Source of the DNA: Elephas maximus indicus
Lineage: Eukaryota > Chordata > Mammalia > Proboscidea > Elephantidae
DNA length: 64,000 bases
Assembly: GCF_024166365.1 (NCBI RefSeq)
Contig: NC_064824.1
Span: 48,212,608 to 48,276,607, forward strand
Reading direction: 5' to 3'
Part shown: positions 33,668 to 44,464 of the stretch, one piece after another
How positions within the stretch are numbered: position 1 is the stretch's first letter
Layout of the letters: every line of letters begins with the position of its first letter
Made by a program: the position numbers and the translations under genes
The notes under the pieces: generated by a model
Told to the model about the DNA's origin: nothing
Seen by the model: only the letters and a program-made list of their open reading frames with translations
Databases searched by the model: none

Positions 33668-33770
33668 CAGGTAGGTAGGTGGGTGGGTAAGTAGGTAGGT
33701 GGGTACGGGAATGGGTGGATGGACGGATGGACAGACAGATAGATAATGGATGGGCAGATAGACACATACT
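33668..33770 (+). repeat. (GGTA)n/(GGAT)n tetranucleotide repeat
   Basis: GGTA/GGTG units pass into GGAT/GACA/GATA units. A degenerate compound array, which also explains the proline-rich reverse frame of 60 codons. Confidence 0.88.
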
Positions 33771-33785
33771 GATATAATATACGGA

Positions 33786-34634
33786 AAATTAAATGGATAT
33801 TGTAAATAGAATCTTCCACCTTTATATGTGAAAGGGCCTTACAGACCATCTAGTCCAGTGGTTTTAAACTGGATGAGATCCTTTCCAGGGAGAGGTTTCA
33901 GAGACTGTCATGTAGACTGGAGGGAGAGAGATGGCAAGCCAGCAGCGCTCAGCGCCCCTTCGTCCCTGCTACAACCTGAATACCTCTGCATTTATCTGTT
34001 CTATGTATTGGGAATGTGTAAGTGTTTTTTGTTGAAAGAATTATGCTGCAAAAAGTACTTTTGAGAATCCCAACACTCTCATCAGAAGATGAGAAAACTG
34101 AGGCCCTGCTTCATCTGGAGCACACAGCAAGGTTAAGGCAAAGTGGAACCAAGTACTCACGCTCTAATTCACTTGTGGAAAATACGGACTACTCAAAGGT
34201 GACTTTGAACATTCTCATCAGGCAGCTATTGTTGAGGAAACTGACTCCTATTCTGAGGGGAGAGCAGGAGTTGCCATGTTGTGACAAATGAACAATCGTT
34301 CACTATTAAGACAAACGTGACCTGGGAAAAAATTGCAAGGGCTTCTTTTTCGGTCACCCACCTCCTGCTCCTGTGATTTTTCTTAAGTCCTTTACTCAAA
34401 TAAAAGACCTCTGTGCCTGGTTCTGTGGGGGCCAGGACCACTAGGGGGAACAAAGACTTCAATTGCCATGCAAGGTCAGTTCTGACCTCCTAGGTATCAG
34501 GAAGGATTACTTTTTTGGCACAGAGTTCTTAGTAAGTTTACACAAGGACTGAGTACAAATGTTGTGCTGCAAGAAGGAAAAGTCCTCTGGCCAGCTGTTT
34601 AGAGAATGCAAAATGGAACATGTACCTCGGTGAG
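33786..34634. other. unassigned intergenic sequence
   Basis: 'AGATGAGAAAACTGAGGCCC' at about 34,087-34,106 resembles a MIR/L2 scrap. Frames of 78-89 codons overlap on both strands without domains. Confidence 0.4.
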
Positions 34635-34855
34635 ATCATCTTAAAAAGTCCACTGTGGTCAAGTCAATTCTGACTCATAGCAATCCGTGTGTTGCAGAAT
34701 AGAACTGCTCCACAGGTTCTTGTTTTTTTAACTGTAATCTTTACAGAAGCAGACCACCAGGATTTTCTTCCGTGGCACTGCTGAGCAGGTTTGAAACACC
34801 AACCTTTAAGTTAGTACTCGAGTTTAAACTGTTTGCACCATCCAGGGACTTTGAA
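34635..34855 (-). mobile_element. AfroSINE, long subtype, diverged
   Basis: 'GTGGTCAAGTCAATTCTGAC', the extra block 'AACTGTAATCTTTACAGAAG', and the head 'TTTGCACCATCCAGGGACTT' in reverse. It is older than the copies at 20.2 and 61.3 kb, judging by substitutions. Confidence 0.8.
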
Positions 34856-36111
34856 ATCACCTTACGACCTCAGAAACCTGAGGTTGTTGTCCAAGTCCCA
34901 TAAAAAGAGACTCTTTCTCTCACGGAAACAGATTCACGTGATAAATCACACACACACGTATATATGCATGCATATGTACACACAGAGCACAACGCCCGTG
35001 TGTTAACTTGCAGTGAGAAATTCTGTTATCAGAAATTGCTTACATCTGCAGATTATTGCTTTCCCTCCCCGGAAGTAATCCATGCACCTAGCAGGTGATC
35101 AATATATATTCATTGAATTAATGAGGGCAATCGAATTATAAGTAGAATGCCAAGTTATTGATTAACAATGAGAAATACAACTTTCAAGGAGCTCGGAAGA
35201 TCATACAAGTCTAATTAACACATTCCTTCCGTGTAAACAGGTGGCTAAAATGGAAAGCCAGGTTACCAGAAGGTTGCTGGGAAATTACGGAATCAGAATT
35301 AAGGGAGTAGGAGGACCTTAAGAAATAACTCTTCAAAAAGAAAAGTTAAGGCCTTTTCATCTAATACAGGTTAGCACTGCCAAGAAAAACATAGTGCTTG
35401 AGTGCACTTAGCCAGGACCCCTTATTCCCTAAAAAGGTTGGATGGGTACCACCCATAAAAAAAATACCTGTCAATAATTCTCCTTCCCTGACTCCATGGT
35501 TAGCCAGACCCATTCTGATGCACTCAGACCTTTTTTACCTTTTCTCAGATCGTAGCTGTCCCACCAATCTGGAGATGGTTCTAAACTTTTTCTTCACATT
35601 GCCCAACTGCTAAGCTTTCACACATTGGTCTTATTTCCCTAATTTCCTGCTATTTTGGGGGAAGGAAGGGGAGAGGAGGAAGTGAAACAGGTTGTATCCT
35701 CTTGGTAGCCATAATCCAGACTTTGTAAAGTGAATTATTTCCTGTTTTATTAATTCCGTAAGTTTGGAATTGCATATACAGATTGTTTTATCCCTGTCGA
35801 TGTAAGATAAAGCATTTTTTATGAATCATGAATATCTGTCACATACAGATTATTATTGCTTAATTATAAATCAACTCTTTTTCTAGCTCTTTGGACCATT
35901 TTGAAAACGTTTTAGATGCCTAAAAACTAAATACAGTCGGAATGGATTTGACAGCAATGGGTTTGGGTTTGGTTGGTAAAGCTAATTAGATTTAAAGTAT
36001 TTATTTTATTAATATAACAAACATGCATTTTAATAAATACTGTATGAACAAACATAAGGGCAGCCTCACAACATTCTGAACTAGACAAAATAGACCCTTT
36101 CTAATAATTTC
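34856..36111. other. unassigned intergenic sequence with an AfroSINE scrap
   Basis: A (CA)n(TA)n-like stretch lies at 34,948-34,985. 'GTCGGAATGGATTTGACAGC' and 'AATGGGTTTGGGTTTGG' (35,937-35,974) are just the 3' end of an AfroSINE. The remainder is unassigned. Confidence 0.45.
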
Positions 36112-36285
36112 ACGGAAACCCTGGTGGTGCAGTGGTTAAGAGCTATGGCTGCTAACCAAAAGGTCGGCAGTTAGAATCCACCAGGCACTCCTTGGAAATC
36201 CTATGGGGCAGTTACACTCTGTCCTTTAGGGTCACAGTGAGTCGGAATCTACTTGACAGCAATGGGTTTAATGTTGTTTTTTTTT
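36112..36285 (+). mobile_element. AfroSINE, short subtype
   Basis: Head 'GAAACCCTGGTGGTGCAGTG', B-box region 'CGGCAGTTAGAATCCACC', 3' end 'GAGTCGGAATCTACTTGACA' and tail 'ATGGGTTTAATG' with T9. Complete; no certain target-site duplication. Confidence 0.92.
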
Positions 36286-37699
36286 AAAATAATTTTTTAT
36301 CCCATGGCTCCCTCCACCAAAACTCAAGTATCCATCCTTGAGCCTCAAACCTACTGCTCCATTCTCAGTACAGCATGAGTCCAAAAAGACTTATACCACA
36401 TTCTCTGTTTTAACCAACTTCTACTAGAATGTACTGGGTCCGCCTATCCCCACTCTAAAGACCTTGTACCAATAATATGTACATATCTCTCCTCCTGCAA
36501 TATGCAGAAATATAACCAAAACATTACAAAGACAACAAAGCATCCAGCAGATGGACAAAGAAACAAAAATTCCCTCCTCTGGATGCGATAGGGTCGAGGC
36601 CAGTGAAACTCTATCTGAAATTGCCAACTCTGGAATGTCTCCAAAAGCAAATGAAAAGCCCACATAGAGCAGGCATCTCAGGGATTATGAACTCATTTTG
36701 GCTGATGCTCCTTAAAAAGGTCTACAGCTGCATTCAAAACATATCCAGCTCATCTGTCAGCCTGGGCACTGACATGAAGCCAGGAGCCCCAGCTGAGACA
36801 CGCAAGCAGGAATCAATTTAAGCCTTTCTGGCAGGACATGGGGCGGTTTGCTATAATGAATGTTTAGGAGGGATACCAGACCATGGAGAATTGGGTGTTT
36901 ATCTTTCCTGAGTATTAAAGAGATGATAAATTGATGGATAAAAGTCTGTAGGAGACTCTCAGAAAAGCTATTGTTCACGCTGGGTAGGTACTATGTCAGT
37001 TTGACAATGAAGACTTAATAAATCAGGCTTTGGGGGTGGGGGAAGTCCCAACTGTGCTGTTGAGAGGAGAAAGATCACCTGGGGTTTCAAGCCTGGACTT
37101 GAGAACCAAAAAGATAGGGCAGTCATTTTTAGACACCTCAATATTAGCTAAGCCACAAAGCTCCCAAAGTTCTTAGAATTCTTAGTATTTTCTTAGTAAC
37201 CACTGCCAAGAGAGCTAGTAACTGCATTGGAGAACCATAACACAAAAGTAAAAATTATAGAGGAGGGGAATATTTGATGCCTGGAATCAATTTTAAAAGT
37301 TCCCAGTGAAAAAAAAAACTTTTTTTTTTTTAAAAGTGATCTATAAATACAGTTATACCCAAGATGTGCCTATTCAGGTAATAAGAACTCAAATTTATAA
37401 GGAATTCCATGTAACATTCCTTCCTTTGCCTTCTGAGATATTTCTTCCCATCAACAGGGACCAACTTGGATTTCCTTTATCTCTTGAGCCATATGTGTTC
37501 ACCTTTGTGCATGTAATTAACTTGTATTTTATTAAATTCTCCTCTCAGGAAACCCATGGCTTGCTAATTTATAGCAGACATAATCTCAGGCATCTTGCCA
37601 TTTATGACGTTAACTTGTCCAGCGAGTGTGGTGTCATCTGCATTGTTTTCACTGTTTTCCTTTGTCTTTGGGTTAAAGACTGAATTAATTATTATCCCG
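36286..37699. other. unassigned intergenic sequence
   Basis: No repeat recognised over ~1.4 kb. A 125-codon plus frame (37,306-37,683) starts in an A9/T11 tract and is rich in Phe, Ile, Val and Tyr; no domain recognised and probably random. Frames of 72-79 codons at 36.4-36.98 kb overlap on both strands. Confidence 0.45.
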
Positions 37700-37905
37700 T
37701 AACGGTAATAATAATATTAACTGACAATGTGAGGCTCTGTGTTGATCATTTTGCACATATTAATTAATTAATCCTCAAACAATCCTAACCGATAAGTTTT
37801 ATTATTATTCCCATTTTGCAGAAGAAGAATCTGAGGCACACATCAATTTAAGTAACTCGCTCCTCAGATTATGGAGTTAATAAGTGGCAAACTGGATGTT
37901 TTGTG
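37700..37905 (-). mobile_element. MIR SINE
   Basis: 'GATCATTTTGCACATATTAA', 'ATTATTCCCATTTTGCAGAA', 'GAAGAATCTGAGGCACACAT' and 'AAGTAACTCGCTCCTC' correspond to MIR in reverse. Confidence 0.8.
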
Positions 37906-38093
37906 TATGAGTGTAGTGTTAAGTATGCCATGCATAAGAGCTACAAAATAGCCTGGCAAGAGCAGGTAAATAACTGTATTATAGTTAAAGAAGGGAAAAC
38001 ATCTTGTTAGGATCTATTATCATAACTTATTTTAACAACTATGTTTAAAATTGTGTCCATTTTAATTAGATTTTGTGTTGCTATAGTGTAAAT

Positions 38094-38690
38094 GGGTGTC
38101 AGCTTGAGCGGTCAAAAAAAAATCACCAACAAAACATACAGGACCTGAATACTGAAAATTAAAAATCTTCATGAAAGAAATCAAATAAGACCTAAATAAA
38201 TGAACAGACATACCATGCTCATACACCGGAAAGCTAAAGATGTCAGTCTTCCCCGAACTAACCTATAGATCAATATAGTGGTTACTGGGAGTGTAAACCC
38301 TGGTGGCATAGTGGTTAATTGCTACAGCTGCTAACCAAAAGGTTCGCAGTTTGAATCCACTCAGCCACTCCTTGGAGACTCTATGGGGCAGTTCTATTCT
38401 GTTCTGTAGGGTCACTATGAGTCGGAATTGACTTGACGGCAACGAGTTTGGTTTGGGTTTTTGGTTGAGGGGTGGGAAGAAGAGACAAAGGAGGAGTTTT
38501 TGCTCAGAGAGCATTGAGTTTATGTTAATGGTGGTAGGACAATTTGGAAAAGGATAGCAAGAATTGTTACACAACTTGAAGAATGTAATCAATGTTACTG
38601 AATTGTACATGTAGAAATTGTTGAGATGGTGTATGTTTTGTTATGCATATTTTCACCACAATAAAAGTTCAGAATATAAAAATTTTAAAA
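38094..38690 (+). mobile_element. old L1 fragment (ORF2 end joined to 3' UTR), with nested AfroSINE
   Basis: 'GACCTAAATAAATGAACAGA' and 'AAAGATGTCAGTCTTCCCCG' are ORF2-like L1 sequence. 'TAGTGGTTACTGGGAGTG' and, after the nested SINE, 'TTGAGGGGTGGGAAGAAGAG' to 'TTTTCACCACAATAAAAGTT' are the 3' UTR. Intervening ORF2 sequence is missing, so the copy is internally deleted. Its 3' end shares 'TTGAAGAATGTAATCAATG' with the fragment at 251-911. Confidence 0.75.
38294..38460 (+). mobile_element. AfroSINE, short subtype, nested in L1
   Basis: Head 'GTAAACCCTGGTGGCATAGT', B-box region 'TTCGCAGTTTGAATCCACTC', 3' end 'GAGTCGGAATTGACTTGACG' and tail 'AACGAGTTTGGTTTGGG'. It interrupts the old L1 3' UTR, so it is younger than that L1. 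Confidence 0.92.
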
Positions 38691-39540
38691 AATCAATTAG
38701 AAAATGAGCAAAAGACATTACTAGACATTCCACTGAAGATGATATGCAGGTAGTAAATAAGCACATGTAAATGTACAGATAGTAAATAAGCACATGAAAA
38801 TATGTTCAAAATCATTAGTAATTAAGGAAGTACGAATTAAAACCAAAATGAAATACTAGTACATACCTATCAGTAGGATTAAAAGAAAAAATAGTGATAG
38901 CACCAAATGCTGACAAGGATTCAGAGAAACTGCGTTACCCTTACGTTGTTGGTGGGAATGTAAAATGAGATAGCCACTCTGGAAAAACAAACTGGTAGTT
39001 TCCTACAAAATGAAATATGTGCTTACCACAACGACTCAGGGATTGCATTCTTGCGCATTTATCTCAGAAAAATGAAAACCTATGTTCACATAACGACCCA
39101 TACATGAATGTTCATAGTAGCTTTATTTAATATCCAAAAACTGGAAATAACTCAAATGTCCTTCAGTGAGTGAATAGTTAAACTGTGGTATATTTTATAC
39201 CATGGAATACTACACAGCAATAAGGAGGAACAAACTATTGATACACGTAATAAATTATGCTGAGTGGGAAAAAAAAACTCTCAAAAGCTTACATACTGTA
39301 TAATTTCACTTCATTCATTCTTGAAATAACAAAATTATAGATACAGAAAACAGATTAGTGGTTGTGTGGGGTAAGGAATTGGGGGGAAGGGTGTGGATGA
39401 TGCTATGAAGGGATAACATAAGGGATCCTTGTGTTGAAGGAAGAGTTTTTTATCTAGATGGTGATGGTAGTTACATAAATCTACATGTTACAAAATTGCA
39501 TAGAACTACACACGCACACTTATATATATACATATATATA
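38691..39540 (+). mobile_element. old L1 (L1M type) ORF2 end and 3' UTR
   Basis: 'GCTGACAAGGATTCAGAGAA', 'GGTGGGAATGTAAAATGAGA', 'TCATAGTAGCTTTATTTAAT', 'TACCATGGAATACTACACAG' and 'TTAGTGGTTGTGTGGGG' are the well-known C-terminal and 3' UTR blocks of ancient mammalian L1. A partly duplicated unit ('TAGTAAATAAGCACATG', twice near 38,752-38,793) lies at its start. No open frame survives. Confidence 0.88.
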
Positions 39541-39585
39541 TACCCATTGCCATGGAGCCAATTCCGACTCATAGAGACATACGTA
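39541..39585 (-). mobile_element. AfroSINE 3' scrap
   Basis: 'CCATTGCCATGGAGCCAATT' and 'CCGACTCATAGAGAC' are the AfroSINE 3' motif in reverse, placed directly after a TA repeat. Confidence 0.7.
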
Positions 39586-40871
39586 TTTGGCAAACTCCAA
39601 CACAGTGTTTTAGAAAGACTATCCTGCTCTCACCACCAGGGGTCTGGGGTAGAGGGTTAAGATGGGAGATCCTTCAAGAGTTTGTGAAAAACAGTTGAAA
39701 ATGACTTCTGTATGGAACTACTGTGCTTTTAACAAGCAATATTTAAAATATTTAACAGTAAATGAGTTAGAAACACACAGATCATACTACCTTTTAAGCT
39801 CATAATGAGTAGAAAAATTAAGGCAAACTTGTTTAGCAAAACTCAGAACATTTTGTCAATGGTTTGGCATAAGTAACAACATCAAAATGTATCTGGACTT
39901 TTCGACCAAACCTATCTAGGGTGGTTGTCTTTAGTTTCCTTAAAGATAGTTTCAATGCTCAAACTACTTTGGAAATAACGCATTGAAATCAACAGCCATT
40001 TCGCTCTTGTGAAAAAAATTACGAAGACTTCCATTAAACTACTGTGTAAAAACAGCTTGTTCCTGGAGCTAGTTAAGGAGGCAGATGATGACTGTATCAT
40101 TCCAGCTTATGTTCCTTTCACTACAGTGCCTGACTCAATGTGCTCTATGCTGGGTTGCAATGTCCAGCACTCATTGTTTCTTTGTCATAAAATCCAAAGC
40201 TCTCCACCATATGGTGTCATTTTTGAAATGTTAATCTGAGCGGAGCTTGTGAGGCCAGTTAGGTTCCCAGCTGGTCTCTGGATTGGCTATTTCACAGACA
40301 TTAGCCCTGTTTTGAATTAAACTAAATTAGGGAATAAAATGAGCTATTGTCATGCAAAGTTAGGCAATATTATTTGACATCTGCACCATCTCTGATAGCT
40401 TTATTGAGTGGTTATTTAAAAATGTAAACGAAGACGGAAAGAACAAATAAACAATGAGTTAGGGCTAGATAACATACTGGTGTAGCACTGTATGAGTTAA
40501 TAACAATAATGATGATGTCTGGAAGAATGACTCCCCCACCCACATCCTACATCTATTTGGGCCAGAGTCTAGGAAGGAAAATCGCTTTGTTGGAGACATT
40601 TACAGACCCAAAGCCTCAGTTCTGCCTAGCTAAGGAAACAGCCATTAAGATGTACATGAGTTAGAAATGAACCTTTTTTTTTTTTTTTCCTTCCTGTCGT
40701 TTCTTAAAGGGCACTATTTGAGAGCAGAGAGATGAACAAAAAGAACTAAGCCTGTTTGCATACTAATTTGACATACTAAATCCCCTGGAAGAGAGGAACC
40801 CGACCCATAACCACAATGAGTTAGTAGTTGGGTAGGGGAAGGATGGCTGAACATGCCTTATTCTCCTGTAC
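39586..40871. other. unassigned intergenic sequence
   Basis: No repeat recognised. The 76-codon frame at 40,009-40,239 has no domain. A T tract lies near 40,674-40,688. Confidence 0.5.
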
Positions 40872-41216
40872 TTCTTGTTGTTGTTGATGTTAGCTGCTGT
40901 CAAGTCAGCCCCCAACTCATGGCAGCAGCATGCACAACAGAATGAGATGCTGCCGGGTCCTGCACCATCCCTACGGTCAGTTGCAGATCGGACTGTTGTG
41001 ATCCTGAGGGTCTTTACTGGCTGATTTTTGGAAGTAGATCACCAGGCTTTTCTTTCTAGTCTGTCTAAGTCTAGAAGCTCTGCCAAAACCTGTTCAACAC
41101 CATAGCGACCCAGCCTTCACTGGCAAATGAGTGGTAGCTGTACATGAGGCGCAACGGCCATCAATCAAACTCGGGTCTTCCACATGGATGGTAAGAATTC
41201 TACCACTGAACCACCA
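40872..41216 (-). mobile_element. SINE with tRNA-Gly-like head
   Basis: Left end 'TTGTTGTTGTTGATGTTAGC' is the (ACA)n tail in reverse. The body contains 'AAGTAGATCACCAGGCTTTT', and the right end 'AGAATTCTACCACTGAACCA' is the tRNA-Gly-like A-box region in reverse. Full length. Confidence 0.88.
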
Positions 41217-41264
41217 ATTATCTCCTTTCCCTGAGAATCCCTGTTTGTCCCTGGCAGTTGTTTG

Positions 41265-41312
41265 TCTGTGTGTGTGTGCACATACACGCATACACATGCA
41301 CACACACGCTTA
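41265..41312 (+). repeat. (TG)n-(CA)n near-palindromic microsatellite
   Basis: TG repeats pass into CA repeats with interruptions, giving a partly self-complementary stretch. Confidence 0.8.
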
Positions 41313-41734
41313 GCTGCTGGACAATCAGAAACAATCCATATCTGTAACTTACACTGGGGGGCAGTCCTAGAAAAAGATTGGACTTAAAAGGCCAAAACTC
41401 TTCCCTCACTGTCCTTCATGCACAGATTTTCTGCAGGACATAGGAAATCAAAGGTCACCAAAAACTATTCTGCTAGAGCCACAGAGTCTAAATCTATCCT
41501 GCATCCTCAGATTTGGGGAAAGGCTTTGTTGTGAGGAGAGAGTTGGGTCCAAAACGTGCACACAGTCCCGGTGGTGGGGGTGGAGATTTGCCCAATGTTA
41601 GAAAAGACACCTTCACAGAGAGAGGTGGGCGGTGAACGTGAGGTCAGGGGAGCAAAGGCAAGAATTTGGATGTGCCCCTGAGGGAATCATTCGTGAAGGT
41701 TTTAGCTTTTTGGAGGCTTTATTTTATTTTACTG
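41313..41734. other. unassigned intergenic sequence
   Basis: No feature recognised. Confidence 0.45.
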
Positions 41735-41905
41735 AGCTTTTTTTTTTTAGGTGAAAGTTTACAGCTCAAGTTAATTTCTCATTAAAAAATTTATACACGT
41801 ATTGTTCTGTGACATTGGTTGCAATCCCCACAATGTGACAGCATGTTCCCCTTTGCACTCTGGGTTCCCTGTGTCCATTCATCCAGTTCCAGTCCCTTTT
41901 ATGAC
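41735..41905 (-). mobile_element. L1 3' UTR, short 5'-truncated copy
   Basis: The T run at about 41,738-41,749 is the poly(A) tail in reverse. It is followed by 'AGGTGAAAGTTTACAGCTCA', 'ACATTGGTTGCAATCCCCAC' and 'TGTGTCCATTCATCCAGTTC', an L1 3' end of another subfamily than 4.55-12.1 kb, although the first bases next to the tail are alike. Confidence 0.75.
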
Positions 41906-42454
41906 TATAGTTTTGGATACAATTGAAGAGACACTTAGGGCAAGGTCTGAGAGAATTTGCAATGAAAGTTTCCATGACCCATGTTATTCAATGTAGTTCA
42001 TCAACCAAGAATCCCATAAAGGCTTTCCTTTTGAACATTTTTTCCCCCTTTGGATGGTTTTAAAGACTTTTCTTGAACCTTGTAATTCCCTTTAAAGGTC
42101 CCCAACCCTTCAGTGACATCTAGTGCACCCATATAACTCTGTGCTCCAGTGGTGCAGTGGGAAGTAAAGGCAGAAAATGAGATAAGCCTCAAATTTAGTC
42201 CTCCCCACTTCCTCCCCCCTTCCTATCCCAAACCCCTTGCATCATCAAGGAGACCTACTCTCTCTAATTTCCATGGCCAAGCTGAAGTGATAGAGACCAT
42301 TAAAGAAGAGAGGACTTTGCAACTCAAAAAAGCAGCAGGGGTAAACTAGAATAATCAGAGTCAGGTTTAATATAGCTTCCTTCTTTTCCAAATATGCGAC
42401 AGAGGTGGTAATTCTGAGAGCGGTGCCAAACTGTCACTTACATTAGAGTAGGAG
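41906..42454. other. unassigned intergenic sequence
   Basis: No repeat recognised; overlapping 63- and 66-codon frames look random. Confidence 0.45.
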
Positions 42455-42850
42455 ACATTCATTGAGTATTAGGTGCCAACAGCACTAGTTATTTAACTTA
42501 GATTATATTGTAACGATGATGTCTAAGGTAGATGTAATCTTTCGCCTTGTTTTGCTGAATAAAGAGAGACTGAATAAAATGAGACTCAGTTAATTAACTT
42601 ACCCAAGGTCATAACCCAGTATCAAAGCCAGTGCCATCCAGTCGATTCTGACTCATAGCGACCCTATAGGACAGAGTAGAACTGCCCCATAAGAGTTTCC
42701 AAGGAGCGCCTGGTGGATTCGAACTGCCAAACCTTTGGTTAGCAGCTGTAGCACTTAACCACTACCCACCAGAGTTTCCCCCAAGGTCATAGAGATAGAA
42801 AATACTGAATTCTAGATTTGAAAATAGGTGGTTTGACATCAAAGCCTATG
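42455..42850 (-). mobile_element. MIR/L2-like relic split by an AfroSINE
   Basis: 'ACATTCATTGAGTATTAGGT', 'AATGAGACTCAGTTAATTAA' and 'CTTACCCAAGGTCATA' follow MIR in reverse. After the nested AfroSINE the sequence resumes with 'CCCAAGGTCATAGAGATAG'. Confidence 0.65.
42614..42779 (-). mobile_element. AfroSINE, short subtype, nested in MIR
   Basis: Reverse-oriented copy from 'AGTGCCATCCAGTCGATTCT' to the head 'CCACTACCCACCAGAGTTTC'. CCCAAGGTCATA occurs at both 42,602-42,613 and 42,780-42,791: a perfect 12-bp target-site duplication. Confidence 0.95.
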
Positions 42851-43069
42851 CACTCAGCCACTATGCAAATCTGGCCTGACTTGTGAGACTATCTCTGAGT
42901 TAATAACTGCTAAACTCTTTTGGGTTTTTTCCAGAGGCTAGGCCTCTCCAAAACTCTACTCTTTGCTCTGTCTTTGTCCTTTTCTGCCCCCAAAGTATGC
43001 TAGACCCTTCCTCTGTGAAGGGCTCTCATCCTAGCAAATGGACCTAAGAGCTGGTCTGGCAGAATAATT

Positions 43070-43470
43070 GTCATTGATTATTATCCTTTTCTCAAGTGGC
43101 ACGATAGACTGTATTACTTTTCAAAATCCATATCTGGTGCCCCTCCCTGTAGGAAGATTGGATTTCCCCACCCTATAGCGCTCAGGCACAGCCCTGTTTA
43201 CTTGCCATGGTCAATGAAATGTGAACACACAGGCCGAAGTTTTAAGAGCCAGCACCTGCTTTGCCATGTGCTCTTTTTCCTTTGCCTCACTGACTTGAAA
43301 TATTCAGAAGGAAGCTACTCAGCCATCCTGAAAATGTCACAGATCAGAACCTCAGTTAAGCCACTAGGGATATGGAGCCTGAATAAGAAACAAACCTTTG
43401 TTGTTGCAAGTCACTTAAATTTTGGAGTCCTTTGCTGCTGCAGCATAAACTAACCTATTCCGACCGATAC
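43070..43470 (+). mobile_element. ancient LTR-like interspersed repeat
   Basis: 'GGTGCCCCTCCCTGTAGGAA', 'GGTCAATGAAATGTGAACAC', 'AAGTTTTAAGAGCCAGCACC', 'AACAAACCTTTGTTGTTGCA' and 'CAGCATAAACTAACCTATTC' belong to an old eutherian repeat I recognise by sight but cannot name with confidence. The 83-codon frame inside is not a gene. Confidence 0.6.
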
Positions 43471-43544
43471 AAATGGATAACTGCACATCTAAGAGTGGCC
43501 CCCTGCAGCTGTGTAAGTCCCATTTCACTGTGCTTCTGCTTCTA

Positions 43545-43762
43545 CAGCAGGGGTTCTTAATCAGGACTGACTTGTGTCCAGGGGACATTTGTCAATGTCT
43601 GGAGACATTTTTGGTTGTTGCTATTGCAGAAATGCTACTGAGCTTTAGTGGGTAGAGGCCAGGGATGCTGCTAAACGTCCACCGTTGCATAGACAGCCCC
43701 CACAACAAAGAACTATTCAGCCCAAAATGTCAATATTGCCTACGTTGAGAAATCCTTCTTTA
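43545..43762 (+). mobile_element. hAT-like non-autonomous DNA transposon
   Basis: Left end 'CAGGGGTTCTTAATCAGG' and right end 'TACGTTGAGAAATCC' are decayed inverted repeats. Between them 'GGGGACATTTGTCAATGTCT', 'GAGGCCAGGGATGCTGCTAA' and 'GCCCAAAATGTCAATATTGC' match a common mammalian hAT-Charlie/MER element. Confidence 0.82.
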
Positions 43763-43809
43763 TTCTAACTATTAAAATGATTCAATTTATTGGTGTAGCA
43801 ACTAAACAG

Positions 43810-43968
43810 AAAGATCAAACCCAATGCCACTGAATCATTTCTGACTCATAGTCTACCCTATATATAGAACAGAGTAGAACTGTCCCATAGCATTTCCAAG
43901 GAGAGCCCGGTGCCAAACTTTTGGTTAACAGCAGTAGTTCTTAACCACTACGTCACCAGCGTTACTGG
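43810..43968 (-). mobile_element. AfroSINE, short subtype, diverged
   Basis: 'CCCAATGCCACTGAATCATT', 'AGTAGAACTGTCCCATAGCA' and 'TTAACCACTACGTCACCAGC' mark the reverse-oriented copy. Confidence 0.88.
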
Positions 43969-44464
43969 TTTATCAACTAAGAGTAATTTATTTCCAAGAA
44001 AAAGAATGCCTAAGCACCAATAGCTTAAACAAATAGTTAATTTGTGTTTGATTTGTTTTTTTCAGTCAAACAAAAAGTCCAACAGTAGTCAATGCAAGAA
44101 TTGTGTAGTGGCCAAAAATGTCATCAGGATCCAGGCTCTTCCTATTTTCTGTGCTGCCATTCTTATTATGCTAGCTCATAGACTCATAACCAGAAGAAAA
44201 CTGCTGGTCCTTTAGCCACACATGCATACTCCAAGCAGAAAAAAAGCAGAGGGCACAGGGCCTTGTCAACCACACCTAATCCATTTTATCAGGAAAGCAG
44301 AAGCTTTCCCAAACACCTCTGAGAAGAGTCCCGTTAGGTCTCATTGGCCGAAGCTTCCCGATCTAACATCCCTGGTGTCAAAAGAAGCTAATAATGTGAA
44401 TTATTTAGTTTTCCCAGTCTCTATGTTAGGAAAGGAAAGAGAAGAAAGGGTTGAGAATGGGTGT
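43969..44464. other. unassigned, partly ancient repeat-like
   Basis: 44,085-44,345 ('CACCTAATCCATTTTATCAG', 'AAGCAGAAGCTTTCCCAAAC', 'TAGGTCTCATTGGCC') looks like an old mammalian interspersed repeat that I cannot name. The 108-codon frame at 44,222-44,548 crosses it. Confidence 0.4.

Noticed and set aside
33667-33849. Pro/Tyr/His-rich reverse frame (60 codons)
   Set aside because: It is the translation of a degenerate tetranucleotide repeat.
37306-37683. 125-codon frame starting MKKK
   Set aside because: Starts in an A/T homopolymer, is hydrophobic because of T-rich DNA, and has no domain or conserved context.
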